Shown: positions 24,046 to 32,429, counted from the stretch's first letter. The stretch: 64,000 nucleotides of DNA from Isoptericola sp. BMS4 (GCF_011634835.1 NZ_SIRP01000001.1:2397679-2461678); one strand, 5' to 3'. Notes: generated by a model from the letters alone, not told the origin. Program-made: numbers and translations.

Positions 24046-24390
24046 TCAGGCGCTGCGGCGCAGCTTGCCGGCGCGCAGGAGCTGGAGCCGCTCGTCGAGG
24101 AGCTCCTCGAGCTCGGAGACGGTGCGACGCTCGAGCAGCATGTCCCAGTGGGTGCGCTGGGGCTTGCCGGCCTTGGGCTCGGGCTTCTCGGCGTCGCGCA
24201 GGAGCGCCTCCTCGCCGCAGCGGCACTCCCACACGGGCGGGACCTCCGCCTCGGTGGAGAAGGGCAGGATGATGGTGTGGCCGTTGGGGCAGTCGTAGTG
24301 CGCCTGGAACCGCGGGGCGAAGTCGACGCCCTCGTCGGACTCCATGCTCTTGCTGCCGATGCTCATGCCGCGCAGGGACCGGTCGGGCAT
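24046..24390 (-). CDS. rbpA: RNA polymerase-binding protein RbpA
   Basis: The 114-residue actinobacterial RNA polymerase-binding protein has the N-terminal tail MPDRSLRGMSIGSKSMESDEGVDFAPR, a core with CPNGHTIILPF and VWECRCGEEA (Cys, His, Cys, Cys arranged for zinc), the basic linker KAGKPQRTHWDMLLERR and the sigma-interaction helix SELEELLDERLQLLRAGKL. RbpA stabilises open complexes with the principal sigma factor. AGGAGG precedes the ATG at 24390. A GGAAC-N18-GTT sequence upstream matches a sigma-R promoter, in line with the known redox-stress control of rbpA in Streptomyces. Confidence 0.96.
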   Translation of the reverse strand: MPDRSLRGMSIGSKSMESDEGVDFAPRFQAHYDCPNGHTIILPFSTEAEVPPVWECRCGEEALLRDAEKPEPKAGKPQRTHWDMLLERRTVSELEELLDERLQLLRAGKLRRSA

Positions 24391-24751
24391 GTCGTCCTCC
24401 TGAGGTCGTTCGAGATGGGGCCTGGGGATCCAACGCGGGCCGCGGTGCCGTTGTTCCGCGGGCACGTGAAGGTCCGGTGAAGCGAGGTCCGGGGCGGCCC
24501 GGCGGGTGCGGGACTCGTGGTCGTCTCCCTGCCGGGCGCAGCGGTGCTGTACCAGGCTGGCCAGTCCGCGCGACGTACGCAACTCGAACCGCTGCCCGGG
24601 GCGGGGATTGTGCGGGACGTCACGCCGTGCGGGGCGCCGGTCGGGAACAATGGGCGCGTCGACCCGGTTGAGCCACCTACATGCAAACGCATGGAGTTCG
24701 TCCCGCGAGAGCGGGCCGACGAGGCAGCGACGACCAGCAGGGAGCACCGCC
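24391..24751. other. 361-bp intergenic region between rbpA and the LLM oxidoreductase gene
   Basis: The divergent spacer holds the rbpA ribosome binding site and sigma-R-type promoter at the left. At the right is GGAG (24741-24744) for the oxidoreductase gene. The middle has no convincing gene. A TTGAGC at 24668-24673 could be a -35 for the plus-strand gene. Confidence 0.5.
24432..24457 (-). promoter_or_regulatory. sigma-R-type promoter for rbpA
   Basis: On the minus strand GGAAC (24457-24453) is followed after exactly 18 nt by GTT (24434-24432). This fits the GGAAT-N18/19-GTT consensus of the thiol-stress sigma factor SigR/SigH. It lies 42 nt upstream of the rbpA start. Confidence 0.6.
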
Positions 24752-25951
24752 GTGCAGTTCGGAATCTTCTCCGTCAGCGACGTCACCACCGACCCCACGA
24801 CGGGCCGCACCCCCGACGACACCGAGCGCGTGCGCAACATGCTCACCATCGCCCGGCACGCCGACGAGGCGGGGCTCGACGTCTTCGCCACCGGCGAGCA
24901 CCACAACCCGCCGTTCGTGGCGTCCAGCCCCACGACGATGCTCGGCTACCTGGCCGGGGTGACTCAGCACATCACCCTGTCGACCGCGACGACGCTGATC
25001 ACCACGAACGACCCGGTGCGCCTGGCCGAGGAGTACGCGATGCTCCAGGTGATCGCCGACGGGCGCATGGACCTCATGATGGGCCGCGGCAACACCGGCC
25101 CGGTCTACCCGTGGTTCGGCCAGGACATCCGCAACGGCATCCCGCTGGCCGTCGAGAACTACGCGCTGCTGCGCCGCCTGTGGACCGAGGACGTCGTCGA
25201 CTGGGAGGGCAAGTTCCGCACCCCGCTGCAGGGCTTCACCTCCACGCCCCGCCCGCTGGACGGCGTGCCGCCCTTCGTGTGGCACGGCTCGATCCGCAGC
25301 CCCGAGATCGCCGAGCAGGCCGCGTATTACGGCGACGGGTTCCTGCACAACAACATCTTCTGGCCCATGCACCACACGCGGCAGATGGTGCGGTTCTACC
25401 GCCAGCGCTTCGAGCACTACGGCCACGGGCGCGCCGACCAGGCGATCGTCGGCCTGGGCGGGCAGGTCTTCATGCGCAAGAGCTCCCAGGACGCCTGGAA
25501 CGAGTTCCGTCCCTACTTCGACGAGGCGCCGGTCTACGGGCACGGCCCCTCGATGGAGGACTTCACGCAGCAGACGCCGCTCACGGTCGGCTCCCCGCAG
25601 CAGGTGATCGACCGGTACGCCTCCTTCGTCGACGAGGTCGGGTACTACCAGCGCCAGATGTTCCTCGTCGACCACGCGGGCCTGCCGCTCAAGACCGTCC
25701 TGGAGCAGATCGACATCCTGGCCGAGGACGTGGTGCCCGAGCTGCGCCGCATCGTCGAGGCCAAGCGGCCTGCGGACGACGTCCCGCTGAATCCGCCGTC
25801 GCACGCCGAGCGCGTCGCCGCGGCCCGCGCGTCGGGAGAGATGGGCGTCACCCACGTCGGCGACTCGGTCGACCCGTACACCGGTACTGTTGCCGAAGGC
25901 ACCCAGCCCGTCACGTCGTCGCGCACGGCAGCGCAGGAGGCACGCGCATGA
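24752..25951 (+). CDS. LLM-class flavin-dependent oxidoreductase (CE1758 type)
   Basis: The 399-residue luciferase-like monooxygenase fold protein begins MQFGIFSVSDV and shows ERVRNMLTIARHADEAGLDVFATGEHHNPPFVASSP, TTLITTNDPVRLAEEYAMLQVIADGRMDLMMGRGNT and WHGSIRSPEIAEQAAYYGDGFLHNN. These proteins use reduced FMN (or F420) to oxygenate small molecules. The next gene, an NADPH-dependent FMN reductase, overlaps by 4 nt and would supply FMNH2. The same pairing is known in corynebacteria (CE1758/CE1759). GTG 24752 was chosen for its position at the conserved start and the GGAG ribosome binding site. Confidence 0.9.
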   Translation: MQFGIFSVSDVTTDPTTGRTPDDTERVRNMLTIARHADEAGLDVFATGEHHNPPFVASSPTTMLGYLAGVTQHITLSTATTLITTNDPVRLAEEYAMLQVIADGRMDLMMGRGNTGPVYPWFGQDIRNGIPLAVENYALLRRLWTEDVVDWEGKFRTPLQGFTSTPRPLDGVPPFVWHGSIRSPEIAEQAAYYGDGFLHNNIFWPMHHTRQMVRFYRQRFEHYGHGRADQAIVGLGGQVFMRKSSQDAWNEFRPYFDEAPVYGHGPSMEDFTQQTPLTVGSPQQVIDRYASFVDEVGYYQRQMFLVDHAGLPLKTVLEQIDILAEDVVPELRRIVEAKRPADDVPLNPPSHAERVAAARASGEMGVTHVGDSVDPYTGTVAEGTQPVTSSRTAAQEARA

Positions 25952-26592
25952 CCACCACCAGCAACGGCACCGACCCGGGCCGCACGCTCGCCGTCGTCTC
26001 GGCCGGCCTGTCCCAGCCGTCGTCGACCCGGCTGCTCGCCGACCGGCTCGCCGACGCCACGGTGCGCGACCTCGAGGACCGCGGGCACACCGTGCGCGTG
26101 GAGACCGTCGAGCTGCGCGACCTCGCCCACGCCGTCGTCGACGCGATGCTGACGCGGTTCCCGGCCGGCGACCTGGCGGGCGCGCTGGAGGCCGTGACCG
26201 GCGCGGACGGCGTGATCGCCGTGACGCCCGTGTTCACCACGAGCTACTCCGGGCTGTTCAAGTCGTTCTGGGACGTGGTGGACCCCGACGCGCTCACGGG
26301 CATGCCCGTGCTGCTGGGCGCGACGGGCGGCACCGCCCGCCACTCCCTGGCGCTGGAGTACGCCATGCGGCCGCTGTTCACCTACCTGCGCGCCGACGTC
26401 GTGCCCACGTCCGTGTTCGCCGCCACCGACGACTGGGCGGCGAGCGCCGACGACCCGGGCGCGGGGCTGCCGCGGCGCATCTCCCGTGCGGGCCGTGAGC
26501 TCGCCGCCCGGGTGGCGGAGCGACCCGGCGAGGGGCCGGCGGACCCGTTCGCCGCGACGCCGAGCTTCACCGAGCTGCTCGGCGGCAGCTGA
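25948..26592 (+). CDS. NADPH-dependent FMN reductase (CE1759 family)
   Basis: The 214-residue flavodoxin-fold reductase has LAVVSAGLSQPSSTRLLADRLADA at the FMN phosphate loop, ADGVIAVTPVFTTSYSGLFKSFWDVVD, and LLGATGGTARHSLALEYAMRPLFTYL. It transfers electrons from NAD(P)H to FMN, most likely for the upstream LLM enzyme, to which it is coupled by an ATGA overlap. AGGAGG lies 8 nt upstream. The C-terminal tail is Ala/Arg-rich and variable. Confidence 0.9.
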   Translation: MTTTSNGTDPGRTLAVVSAGLSQPSSTRLLADRLADATVRDLEDRGHTVRVETVELRDLAHAVVDAMLTRFPAGDLAGALEAVTGADGVIAVTPVFTTSYSGLFKSFWDVVDPDALTGMPVLLGATGGTARHSLALEYAMRPLFTYLRADVVPTSVFAATDDWAASADDPGAGLPRRISRAGRELAARVAERPGEGPADPFAATPSFTELLGGS

Positions 26593-26653
26593 CGCCCGGT
26601 CGCGGCGGCGCGGGGCCGGTGCACGGCCGGTCCGCGCCGCCGCCGGCCTCCCA

Positions 26654-26659
26654 TAGGCT
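26654..26659 (+). promoter_or_regulatory. -10 element of a probable leaderless promoter (galE)
   Basis: TAGGCT, 6 nt before the ATG at 26666. Confidence 0.6.
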
Positions 26660-26665
26660 GGGGCC

Positions 26666-27688
26666 ATGCGCGTTCTGGTCTCCGGCGGTGCCGGGTACAT
26701 CGGGTCCCACACCGTCCTCAAGCTCATCGCCTCCGGGCACGACGTCGTCGTGGTCGACGACTTCTCGAACAGCAAGCCGACGGTCGTGGGCCGTCTGGAG
26801 TCGCTGTCCGGGACGCACGTGCCGGTGCACTCGTTCGACCTGACGGACGTCGACAAGACCGAGCGGCTGTTCGCGCACGAGCAGATCGACGCGGTCGTGC
26901 ACTTCGCCGGCCTCAAGGCGGTCGGGGAGTCGGTGACGAAGCCGATCGAGTACTACCGCAACAACATCGACTCGACGCTGTCTCTGCTCGCGGCGATGCA
27001 GCGGCACGGTGTGCACCGGCTGGTGTTCTCCTCCTCGGCGACGGTGTACGGGGAGAACGCGCCGGTGCCGTACTCCGAGGACTACGAGCACCTGTCGTCC
27101 TCCTCGCCGTACGGGCAGACGAAGGTCATGATCGAGCGGATCATGACGGACGTCGCCGCGGCGAGCGACGGGTTGCGGGTGGCGCTGCTGCGGTACTTCA
27201 ACCCGGTGGGGGCGCACCCGTCGGGGCAGATCGGGGAGGACCCGCAGGGCATCCCGAACAACCTCATGCCGTTCATCGCGCAGGTGGCGGTGGGCCGCCG
27301 GGAGAAGCTGACGGTGTTCGGCGACGACTACCCGACGGCGGACGGCACGTGCGAGCGCGACTACCTGCACGTGGAGGACCTGGCGGCCGGGCACGTCGCG
27401 GCGCTGGAGCACCTGGACGACATGGTGACGCCGGTGCGGGCGTTCAACCTGGGCACGGGGACCGGGACCTCGGTGCTGGCGATGCTCAAGGCGTTCGAGC
27501 GCGCGGTGGGGCGCGAGCTGCCGTACGAGGTGGGCCCGCGCCGCGCGGGTGACCTGGCGGCGTTCTGGGCCGACCCGTCGCGGGCGAACGACGAGCTCGG
27601 GTGGCGTGCCGTCAAGACGATCGACGACATGTGCGCGGACACGTGGCGGTGGCAGTCCGCGAACCCGCAGGGGTTCCCCGACGCCTGA
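26666..27688 (+). CDS. galE: UDP-glucose 4-epimerase
   Basis: The 340-residue extended SDR interconverts UDP-glucose and UDP-galactose with bound NAD. It has MRVLVSGGAGYIGSHTVLKL (Rossmann loop), HFAGLKAVGESVTKPIEYYRNN, the catalytic Ser-Ser-Ser...Tyr-x-x-x-Lys set (LVFSSSATVYG and SPYGQTK), RYFNPVGAHPSGQIGEDP and CERDYLHVEDLAAGHV. Length and motifs are those of true GalE. It stands alone, with a leaderless -10, and ends 6 nt before a convergent hydrolase gene without a visible terminator. Confidence 0.96.
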   Translation: MRVLVSGGAGYIGSHTVLKLIASGHDVVVVDDFSNSKPTVVGRLESLSGTHVPVHSFDLTDVDKTERLFAHEQIDAVVHFAGLKAVGESVTKPIEYYRNNIDSTLSLLAAMQRHGVHRLVFSSSATVYGENAPVPYSEDYEHLSSSSPYGQTKVMIERIMTDVAAASDGLRVALLRYFNPVGAHPSGQIGEDPQGIPNNLMPFIAQVAVGRREKLTVFGDDYPTADGTCERDYLHVEDLAAGHVAALEHLDDMVTPVRAFNLGTGTGTSVLAMLKAFERAVGRELPYEVGPRRAGDLAAFWADPSRANDELGWRAVKTIDDMCADTWRWQSANPQGFPDA

Positions 27689-27694
27689 GGGACG

Positions 27695-28633
27695 TCACTT
27701 CGACTCGAGCCGGCCGAGCGGGTGGGTCCCGCCGGTTAGCGCAGCCTTCGCCGTCTCCCACCCGCGCTGGTCCTCGCCGGTGACGTGCTGCAGGTAGGTC
27801 AGGGTGACCTGCTGGACCAGTGCGAGGCGGTCGGGGTCCTCGTCGGTCGTCTCGGCGGCCCCGTATCCGGCGATGCCGCCGAGCGAGTGCTGGCCCCCGT
27901 GGACGGTCAGGAGGCTCTTGCCGCCACCGGCGAGGGTGTACGGGTCGCGGGTCCAGGCGGTCCCGCGGGTGGACAGGGGGAGCTCGTCGGCGTCGCCGGC
28001 GACGACCAGCCCCGGCCTGGTGACGGCGGAGAAGTCCTGGCCGCGCAGCCAGGGCGCGTGCTCGAGGGCGAACGGGGTCAGCTCGTCGCCGCTTCCGGCG
28101 GTGGCGAGCTGGACGCTCGCCATGACCCGCGGGTCGGACAGGTCCTCGGCGACGCCGGTGAGGGGGTCGGTGACGAGGAGCCCCACGAGGACGCCGGCGG
28201 TCTGGCCGCCGAACGAGTGCCCCGCGGCCACGATCCGGTCGTGGTCCGCCCGCCCCGCCAGCCCGGGGACGGCCGCCTCCAGGGTGTCGAGCTGGTCGAG
28301 GATCCGCGTCATGTCGTGCACGCGATCCCGCCACAGGCGGGGCCGGCGGCGCGTGTCCGCGAAGACGTCGTGGCGGGCGGAGTCGAGGTGGGTGGCCTGG
28401 ACGACGACGAACCCGTGGGAGGCCCAGTGGTCGACCAGCGGCGCGTAGCCGTCCAGGTGCGAGCCGAACCCGTGGGCGAAGAGCACGAAGGGCAGTCGGG
28501 TGCCGGTGACCGGGGCGGTGACGCGGACCGGCAGGTCGGTGTCCCGTCCGGGCGCGCGCAGCACGATCGGCTTGACGGACACGGTCGGGGTCGCGGGGGT
28601 GCGGGAGAAGTCGGTGGTCCGTGGAGAGGTCAT
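27695..28633 (-). CDS. alpha/beta hydrolase (PAF-acetylhydrolase/chlorophyllase-like)
   Basis: The 312-residue hydrolase has the oxyanion segment FVLFAHGFGSHLDGY, nucleophile elbow AAGHSFGGQTAG (Ser near residue 140) and a late VHGGQHSLGG that can supply the catalytic His. GLVVAGDADELPL is the likely acid-loop region. The combination resembles bacterial platelet-activating-factor-acetylhydrolase or dienelactone-hydrolase-like esterases; the substrate is unknown. It is divergent from the MerR regulator at 28703 and shares a perfect MerR-type dyad, so its expression is probably controlled by that regulator. Confidence 0.82.
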   Translation of the reverse strand: MTSPRTTDFSRTPATPTVSVKPIVLRAPGRDTDLPVRVTAPVTGTRLPFVLFAHGFGSHLDGYAPLVDHWASHGFVVVQATHLDSARHDVFADTRRRPRLWRDRVHDMTRILDQLDTLEAAVPGLAGRADHDRIVAAGHSFGGQTAGVLVGLLVTDPLTGVAEDLSDPRVMASVQLATAGSGDELTPFALEHAPWLRGQDFSAVTRPGLVVAGDADELPLSTRGTAWTRDPYTLAGGGKSLLTVHGGQHSLGGIAGYGAAETTDEDPDRLALVQQVTLTYLQHVTGEDQRGWETAKAALTGGTHPLGRLESK

Positions 28634-28647
28634 GCCGGTACGCTAGA

Positions 28648-28667
28648 ACCTGACGTTGACGTCAGGT
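28648..28667. promoter_or_regulatory. MerR operator-like dyad
   Basis: A perfect dyad of ACCTGACGT and ACGTCAGGT, separated by TG, lies between the divergent hydrolase and merR starts. The 9-2-9 layout is typical of MerR-family sites. Confidence 0.7.
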
Positions 28668-28702
28668 GCAAGGAGTCGTGATGAGGGTCACCCGGAGGTG
28701 TC

Positions 28703-29089
28703 GTGCGCGTCGGTGAGCTCGCCGCCCGGACAGGAGTCAGCGTGCGGGCGCTGCGCTACTACGAGGAGCAGGGCCTGCTGACGGCCGGGCGCAGCCCGGG
28801 CGGCCAGCGCCACTACGCCCGTGGCGCGGTGGACCGGGTCGTGCTGATTCAACGCCTCTACGCCGCCGGCCTGTCGAGCCGGACGATCGCGGAGCTCCTG
28901 CCGTGCGTGGTCGACGGGCGCGCCACCCCTGACCTGCTGCGGCGGCTGCAGACCGAGCGCGACCGCCTCGAGGGCCGCATCCGCGACCTCCTCGAGGTGC
29001 GCGACAGCCTGGACGGCGTCATCGGCGCCGCGGCGGCCAACGAACGCACCGGTGCGCCGTGCGAGCGCAGCACCCGTGTCTCGCCGTGA
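28703..29089 (+). CDS. MerR-family transcriptional regulator
   Basis: The 128-residue protein has a canonical MerR head (MRVGELAARTGVSVRALRYYEEQGLLTAGRSPGGQRHYARGAVDRVVLIQRLYAAGLSSRTIAELL), a dimerisation coiled coil (LQTERDRLEGRIRDLLEVRDSLDGVI) and only a short tail without a Cys-metal-binding signature, so it probably senses an organic ligand or acts constitutively. GGAGG lies 4 nt before the GTG. The gene is divergent from the hydrolase gene, with a perfect operator-like dyad between them. Its 3' end overlaps the RNase Z start by 14 nt. Confidence 0.9.
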   Translation: MRVGELAARTGVSVRALRYYEEQGLLTAGRSPGGQRHYARGAVDRVVLIQRLYAAGLSSRTIAELLPCVVDGRATPDLLRRLQTERDRLEGRIRDLLEVRDSLDGVIGAAAANERTGAPCERSTRVSP

Positions 29090-30065
29090 GCTCGTCGTGC
29101 TCGGCACGGCGAGCATGGTGCCGACCCGGGCGCGCAACCACAACGGGTACGTGCTCTTCTTCGACGACACGGCGGTGCTGTTCGACCCGGGCGAGGGTAC
29201 GCAGCGGCAGATGACGCTGGCGGGCGTCTCGGCGACCGACCTGACGCGGGTCGCGATCACGCACCTGCACGGCGACCACTCGCTGGGGCTGGCGGGGGTG
29301 GTGCAGCGCCTGTCGGGGGACCGGGTGCGGCACACGGTGCCGATCTCGTTCCCGGCGGAGGGAGAGCCGTTCGTGCGGCACCTGCTGGAGGCGAGCGCGT
29401 ACGACCACGCCGAGCGGGTGGTGCTGCAGCCGGTGCACGCGGATCCCGGAGACGGCGAGGCAGCGGGCCCCGCGGTGCCCGTGGAGCGGGTGGCGGGGGA
29501 GCGGGGCGCCGCCGTCGGTGCGCCACGACTCTCGGCCCGGGCCCTGGACCACCGGGTCCCCACGGTCGGGTACCGGCTCGACGAGCCGGACGGCCGGTCG
29601 TTCGACCCGCGCGCCCTCGCGCAGGCCGGGGTCGCCCCGGGCCCCCAGGTGGGCCGCCTGGCACGCGAGGGCAGCCTGGTGCTGCCGGACGGGCGCACCG
29701 TGCGCGCCCACGACCTCAGCGTGCGCCGGCCCGGCCAGTCCGTCGCGTTCGTCATGGACACCCGCCTGTGCGACGCCGTGTACGCCCTGGCCGACGGGGT
29801 GGACCTGCTCGTCGTGGAGTCCACCTTCTTGCACCGCGACGTCGACCTCGCCGCCCGGTGGGCGCACCTGACCTGCCGCCAGGCGGCCCTGGTGGCCCGC
29901 GCGTGCGGGGTGCGTCACCTGGTGCTCACGCACTTCTCGCAGCGCTACCGCGTACCGGCCGAGCTGCCCGACGCGTTCGAGGCCGAGGCGCGCGAGGTGT
30001 TCGACGGCGACGTGACGGTGGCGTCCGACCTCGACCGCGTGCCTCTGCCGCCCCGCCGTCGCTGA
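29076..30065 (+). CDS. rnz: ribonuclease Z (tRNA 3' processing endonuclease)
   Basis: The 329-residue metallo-beta-lactamase-fold protein has ELVVLGTASMVPTRARNHNGYVL, the zinc motif THLHGDHSLGLAGV, later AFVMDTRLCDAVYALADGVDLLVVESTF and the final HLVLTHFSQRY. These features (TGS at the N-terminus replaced by TAS, HxHxDH, HFSxRY) fit RNase Z of the ElaC type, which removes tRNA 3' trailers. I place the start at GTG 29076, inside the merR end; an alternative GTG at 29052 would add 8 residues. Overlap suggests cotranscription with merR. Confidence 0.88.
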   Translation: MSRRELVVLGTASMVPTRARNHNGYVLFFDDTAVLFDPGEGTQRQMTLAGVSATDLTRVAITHLHGDHSLGLAGVVQRLSGDRVRHTVPISFPAEGEPFVRHLLEASAYDHAERVVLQPVHADPGDGEAAGPAVPVERVAGERGAAVGAPRLSARALDHRVPTVGYRLDEPDGRSFDPRALAQAGVAPGPQVGRLAREGSLVLPDGRTVRAHDLSVRRPGQSVAFVMDTRLCDAVYALADGVDLLVVESTFLHRDVDLAARWAHLTCRQAALVARACGVRHLVLTHFSQRYRVPAELPDAFEAEAREVFDGDVTVASDLDRVPLPPRRR

Positions 30066-30216
30066 CGAGCGCTGCCCCGGGACGTCTCGGCCCGTGCTCG
30101 TCCGGTCGCGACGAGCGCATCGCGCCCGCGTCGTCGCCGTCGCTACCGTCGCCACCGGCCTGCGTCGTCACTGTTACGGTTACAACGATGGGCGTTCGAG
30201 GGGAGCGAGGTCCGAC

Positions 30217-30699
30217 GTGAGCGCCAACAGCAGACTGACCGTCGCCGCGCACGCCCTCACGTGGATCGGGCTGTATCAGCGTCGCGGTCATGGGGTCGCG
30301 ACCTCGGAGCAGATCGCCACCAGCGTCAACACGAACCCGGTGGTGATCCGCCGCCTCCTGGCCGATCTGCGCAAGGCCGGCCTCGCCGACTCACGGCGAG
30401 GCACGGGGGCGGGCTGGCTGCTCTCCCGGGACCTGACGGAGATCACGCTGCTCGACGTCCATGACGCGATCACCACCGGACCGGTCTTCGCCCTGCACCG
30501 CTCGACGCCCGACCAGGACTGCGTCGTGGGCCACGGTATCGGGCCGGCGCTGGCCTCCGTCTACGCGGAAGCCGAGGCCGCTGTCCGCGGAACCTTGGCG
30601 AGAACCACTCTGGAGGACGTCCTGCGGGACGTCCTCGCCGCCCAGATCGCGCCACGCTCGCACCCACCCGTATCCGAGAGACAAGGACACGCCTCATGA
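30217..30699 (+). CDS. Rrf2-family transcriptional regulator
   Basis: The 160-residue winged-helix protein has SRLTVAAHALTWIGLYQRRGHGVATSEQIATSVNTNPVVIRRLLADLRKAGLADSRRGTGAGWLLSRDLTEITLLDVHDAI. The CxxxxC iron-sulfur ligand set of IscR/NsrR is absent; only one Cys (QDCVVGHG) is seen, as in the redox-sensing YwnA/HypR-like branch. It is translationally coupled (ATGA) to a SnoaL-like protein. GGGGAGCGAGG precedes the GTG, and a short GTTACgGTTAC repeat (30173-30183) lies upstream. Confidence 0.88.
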   Translation: MSANSRLTVAAHALTWIGLYQRRGHGVATSEQIATSVNTNPVVIRRLLADLRKAGLADSRRGTGAGWLLSRDLTEITLLDVHDAITTGPVFALHRSTPDQDCVVGHGIGPALASVYAEAEAAVRGTLARTTLEDVLRDVLAAQIAPRSHPPVSERQGHAS

Positions 30700-31112
30700 C
30701 CACGGACACGCAGACCTCACGAGCGGTGGCCGAGCAGTTCGTCGAGCGGCTCGGCAGGCAGGACCAGGACGGTATCCAGGAGCTGTTCGCAGCCGACGTC
30801 GACTGGTACGTGCCCGGCGACGACTCGCTGCCCTGGACCGGTCGCCGCACCCGCCGCGAGGACGTCGCGCCCTACTTCACGGCGATGTGGCCGCACTTCG
30901 TCCCCGGCGAGAGCGAGATCGTCCTGGAGCGGGTCGTCGTCGACGGAGGTGACGTGATGCTGCTGGGGGTCTTCACGCACACCGCCGCCAGCACCGGCAG
31001 GGCGTTCACCACCCCGTCGGCGATGCACCTGGTGGTCGAGGACGGCGAGATCGTCCGCATGCACCTCTACGAGGACACGCTGGCCGTAGCCCGGGCGTTC
31101 ACCGGCGCCTGA
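30696..31112 (+). CDS. SnoaL-like / NTF2-fold protein
   Basis: The 138-residue protein fits the ketosteroid-isomerase/SnoaL group: AEQFVERLGRQDQDGIQELFAADVDWYVPGDDSLPWTGRRTRREDVAPYF, then FTTPSAMHLVVEDGEIVRMHLYEDTLAVARAF. The hydrophobic cone could hold a small ligand, but a specific reaction cannot be deduced. It overlaps the Rrf2 regulator by 4 nt and is probably its coregulated target. AAGGA precedes the start. Confidence 0.85.
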   Translation: MTTDTQTSRAVAEQFVERLGRQDQDGIQELFAADVDWYVPGDDSLPWTGRRTRREDVAPYFTAMWPHFVPGESEIVLERVVVDGGDVMLLGVFTHTAASTGRAFTTPSAMHLVVEDGEIVRMHLYEDTLAVARAFTGA

Positions 31113-31173
31113 GGGTGCTCCACGTGGCACGCCGCCCCGCCACCACGACGGGACAGGCCTGGTCGGACTCGGG

Positions 31174-32286
31174 TCAGAGGAGGTCGACGACGTCCACGTG
31201 ATCGAGGGAGTGCGCCTCGGCGACGCCGCGGTTGGTGACCTGCCCGTCGTGGGTGTTGAGGCCGCGCGCCAGGCCGGTGTCGCGGCGCAGCGCCTCGCGC
31301 CAGCCGGCGTCGGCGAGCTGCAGCGTGTACGGCAGGGTGACGTTCGTCAGCGCGTGGGTGGACGTGTGCGGCACCGCGCCGGGCATGTTCGCCACGCAGT
31401 AGAACACCGAGGAGTGCACGCCGAACGTGGGGTCCGTGTGCGTGGTCGGGCGCGAGTCCTCGAAGCAGCCGCCCTGGTCGATCGCGACGTCCACGAGGAC
31501 GGAGCCGGGCCGCATGCGGGAGACCAGCTCGTTGGACACGAGCACGGGCGCCTTGGCGCCGGGCACGAGGACGGCGCCGATCACCAGGTCGGCGTCGAGC
31601 ACGGCCCGCTCCAGGGTCAGGGTGTTCGACGCGAGGGTCTCCACGCGCGGCCCGAGCTCCTGGTCGGCGGCGCGCAGCACGTCGATGTTCTTGTCCAGCA
31701 GCGTGACCCGGGCGCCGAGGCCGACGGCGACGCGGGCGGCGTTCATGCCGGACACGCCGGCGCCGATGATCACCACGTGTCCCGGGGCGACGCCGGGCAC
31801 CCCGCCCAGCAGCAGCCCGCGCCCGCCCTGGGCGCGCAGCAGCGTCTCCGCGCCGACCTGCGGGGCCAGGCGCCCCGCCACCTCCGACATCGGGGCCAGC
31901 AGCGGCAGCCGGCCGTCGGGCAGCTGCACGGTCTCGTAGGCGACGGCGGTGACCCGGCGGCCGAGCAGCTCCTCGGTGAGCGCCTTGTCGGCGGCCAGGT
32001 GCAGGTACGTGAACAGGACCTGCCCGGGACGCATGCGCTCGTACTCGGACGCGACCGGCTCCTTGACCTTCAGGATCATCTCGCCGGTCTCCCACACCTC
32101 CTCGGCGGTGGGCACGATCGTGGCTCCCGCCGCCGCGAGCTCGGAGTCCGTGAGGGACGAGCCGACACCCGCGCCGGCCTGCACGCGCACGTCGTGGCCC
32201 CGCACCGTGAGCTCGTGCACCCCGGCCGGGGTGATCGCCACCCGGTGCTCGTTGTCCTTGACTTCCTTCGGCACGCCGATGCGCAT
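31174..32286 (-). CDS. ald: alanine dehydrogenase
   Basis: The 370-residue enzyme reversibly deaminates L-alanine to pyruvate and ammonium with NAD. It begins MRIGVPKEVKDNEHRVAITPAG. Catalytic residues are in register with characterised Ald: Arg15, Lys75 in LKVKEP and His96 in YLHLAAD. The NAD loop IIGAGVSGMNAA (175-180) and GAVLVPGAKAPVLVSNELV follow. It is divergent from an Lrp/AsnC regulator, the arrangement known for aldR-ald in mycobacteria. The ATG at 32286 was preferred over an upstream ATG (MSHEPRRRTH) because family members start with MRIGVPKE. Confidence 0.96.
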   Translation of the reverse strand: MRIGVPKEVKDNEHRVAITPAGVHELTVRGHDVRVQAGAGVGSSLTDSELAAAGATIVPTAEEVWETGEMILKVKEPVASEYERMRPGQVLFTYLHLAADKALTEELLGRRVTAVAYETVQLPDGRLPLLAPMSEVAGRLAPQVGAETLLRAQGGRGLLLGGVPGVAPGHVVIIGAGVSGMNAARVAVGLGARVTLLDKNIDVLRAADQELGPRVETLASNTLTLERAVLDADLVIGAVLVPGAKAPVLVSNELVSRMRPGSVLVDVAIDQGGCFEDSRPTTHTDPTFGVHSSVFYCVANMPGAVPHTSTHALTNVTLPYTLQLADAGWREALRRDTGLARGLNTHDGQVTNRGVAEAHSLDHVDVVDLL

Positions 32287-32370
32287 GTGAGTCCGCCTTC
32301 GTGGCTCGTGGCTCATGGTCGCGGCTGGTCACCGCCGACCGTCGTCTGAGGGTGCGGGTCTGTGACCCCG

Positions 32371-32387
32371 CTCACCTCCAGTGTGAG
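32371..32387. promoter_or_regulatory. Lrp/AldR operator-like dyad
   Basis: CTCAC and GTGAG arms lie around a 7-nt spacer in the ald-lrp intergenic region. This is a plausible half-site pair for the divergently encoded Lrp-type regulator. Confidence 0.45.
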
Positions 32388-32429
32388 GTACTTCTTCGCC
32401 ATGACGCCAGGAAACCGACGATCCTTCGG

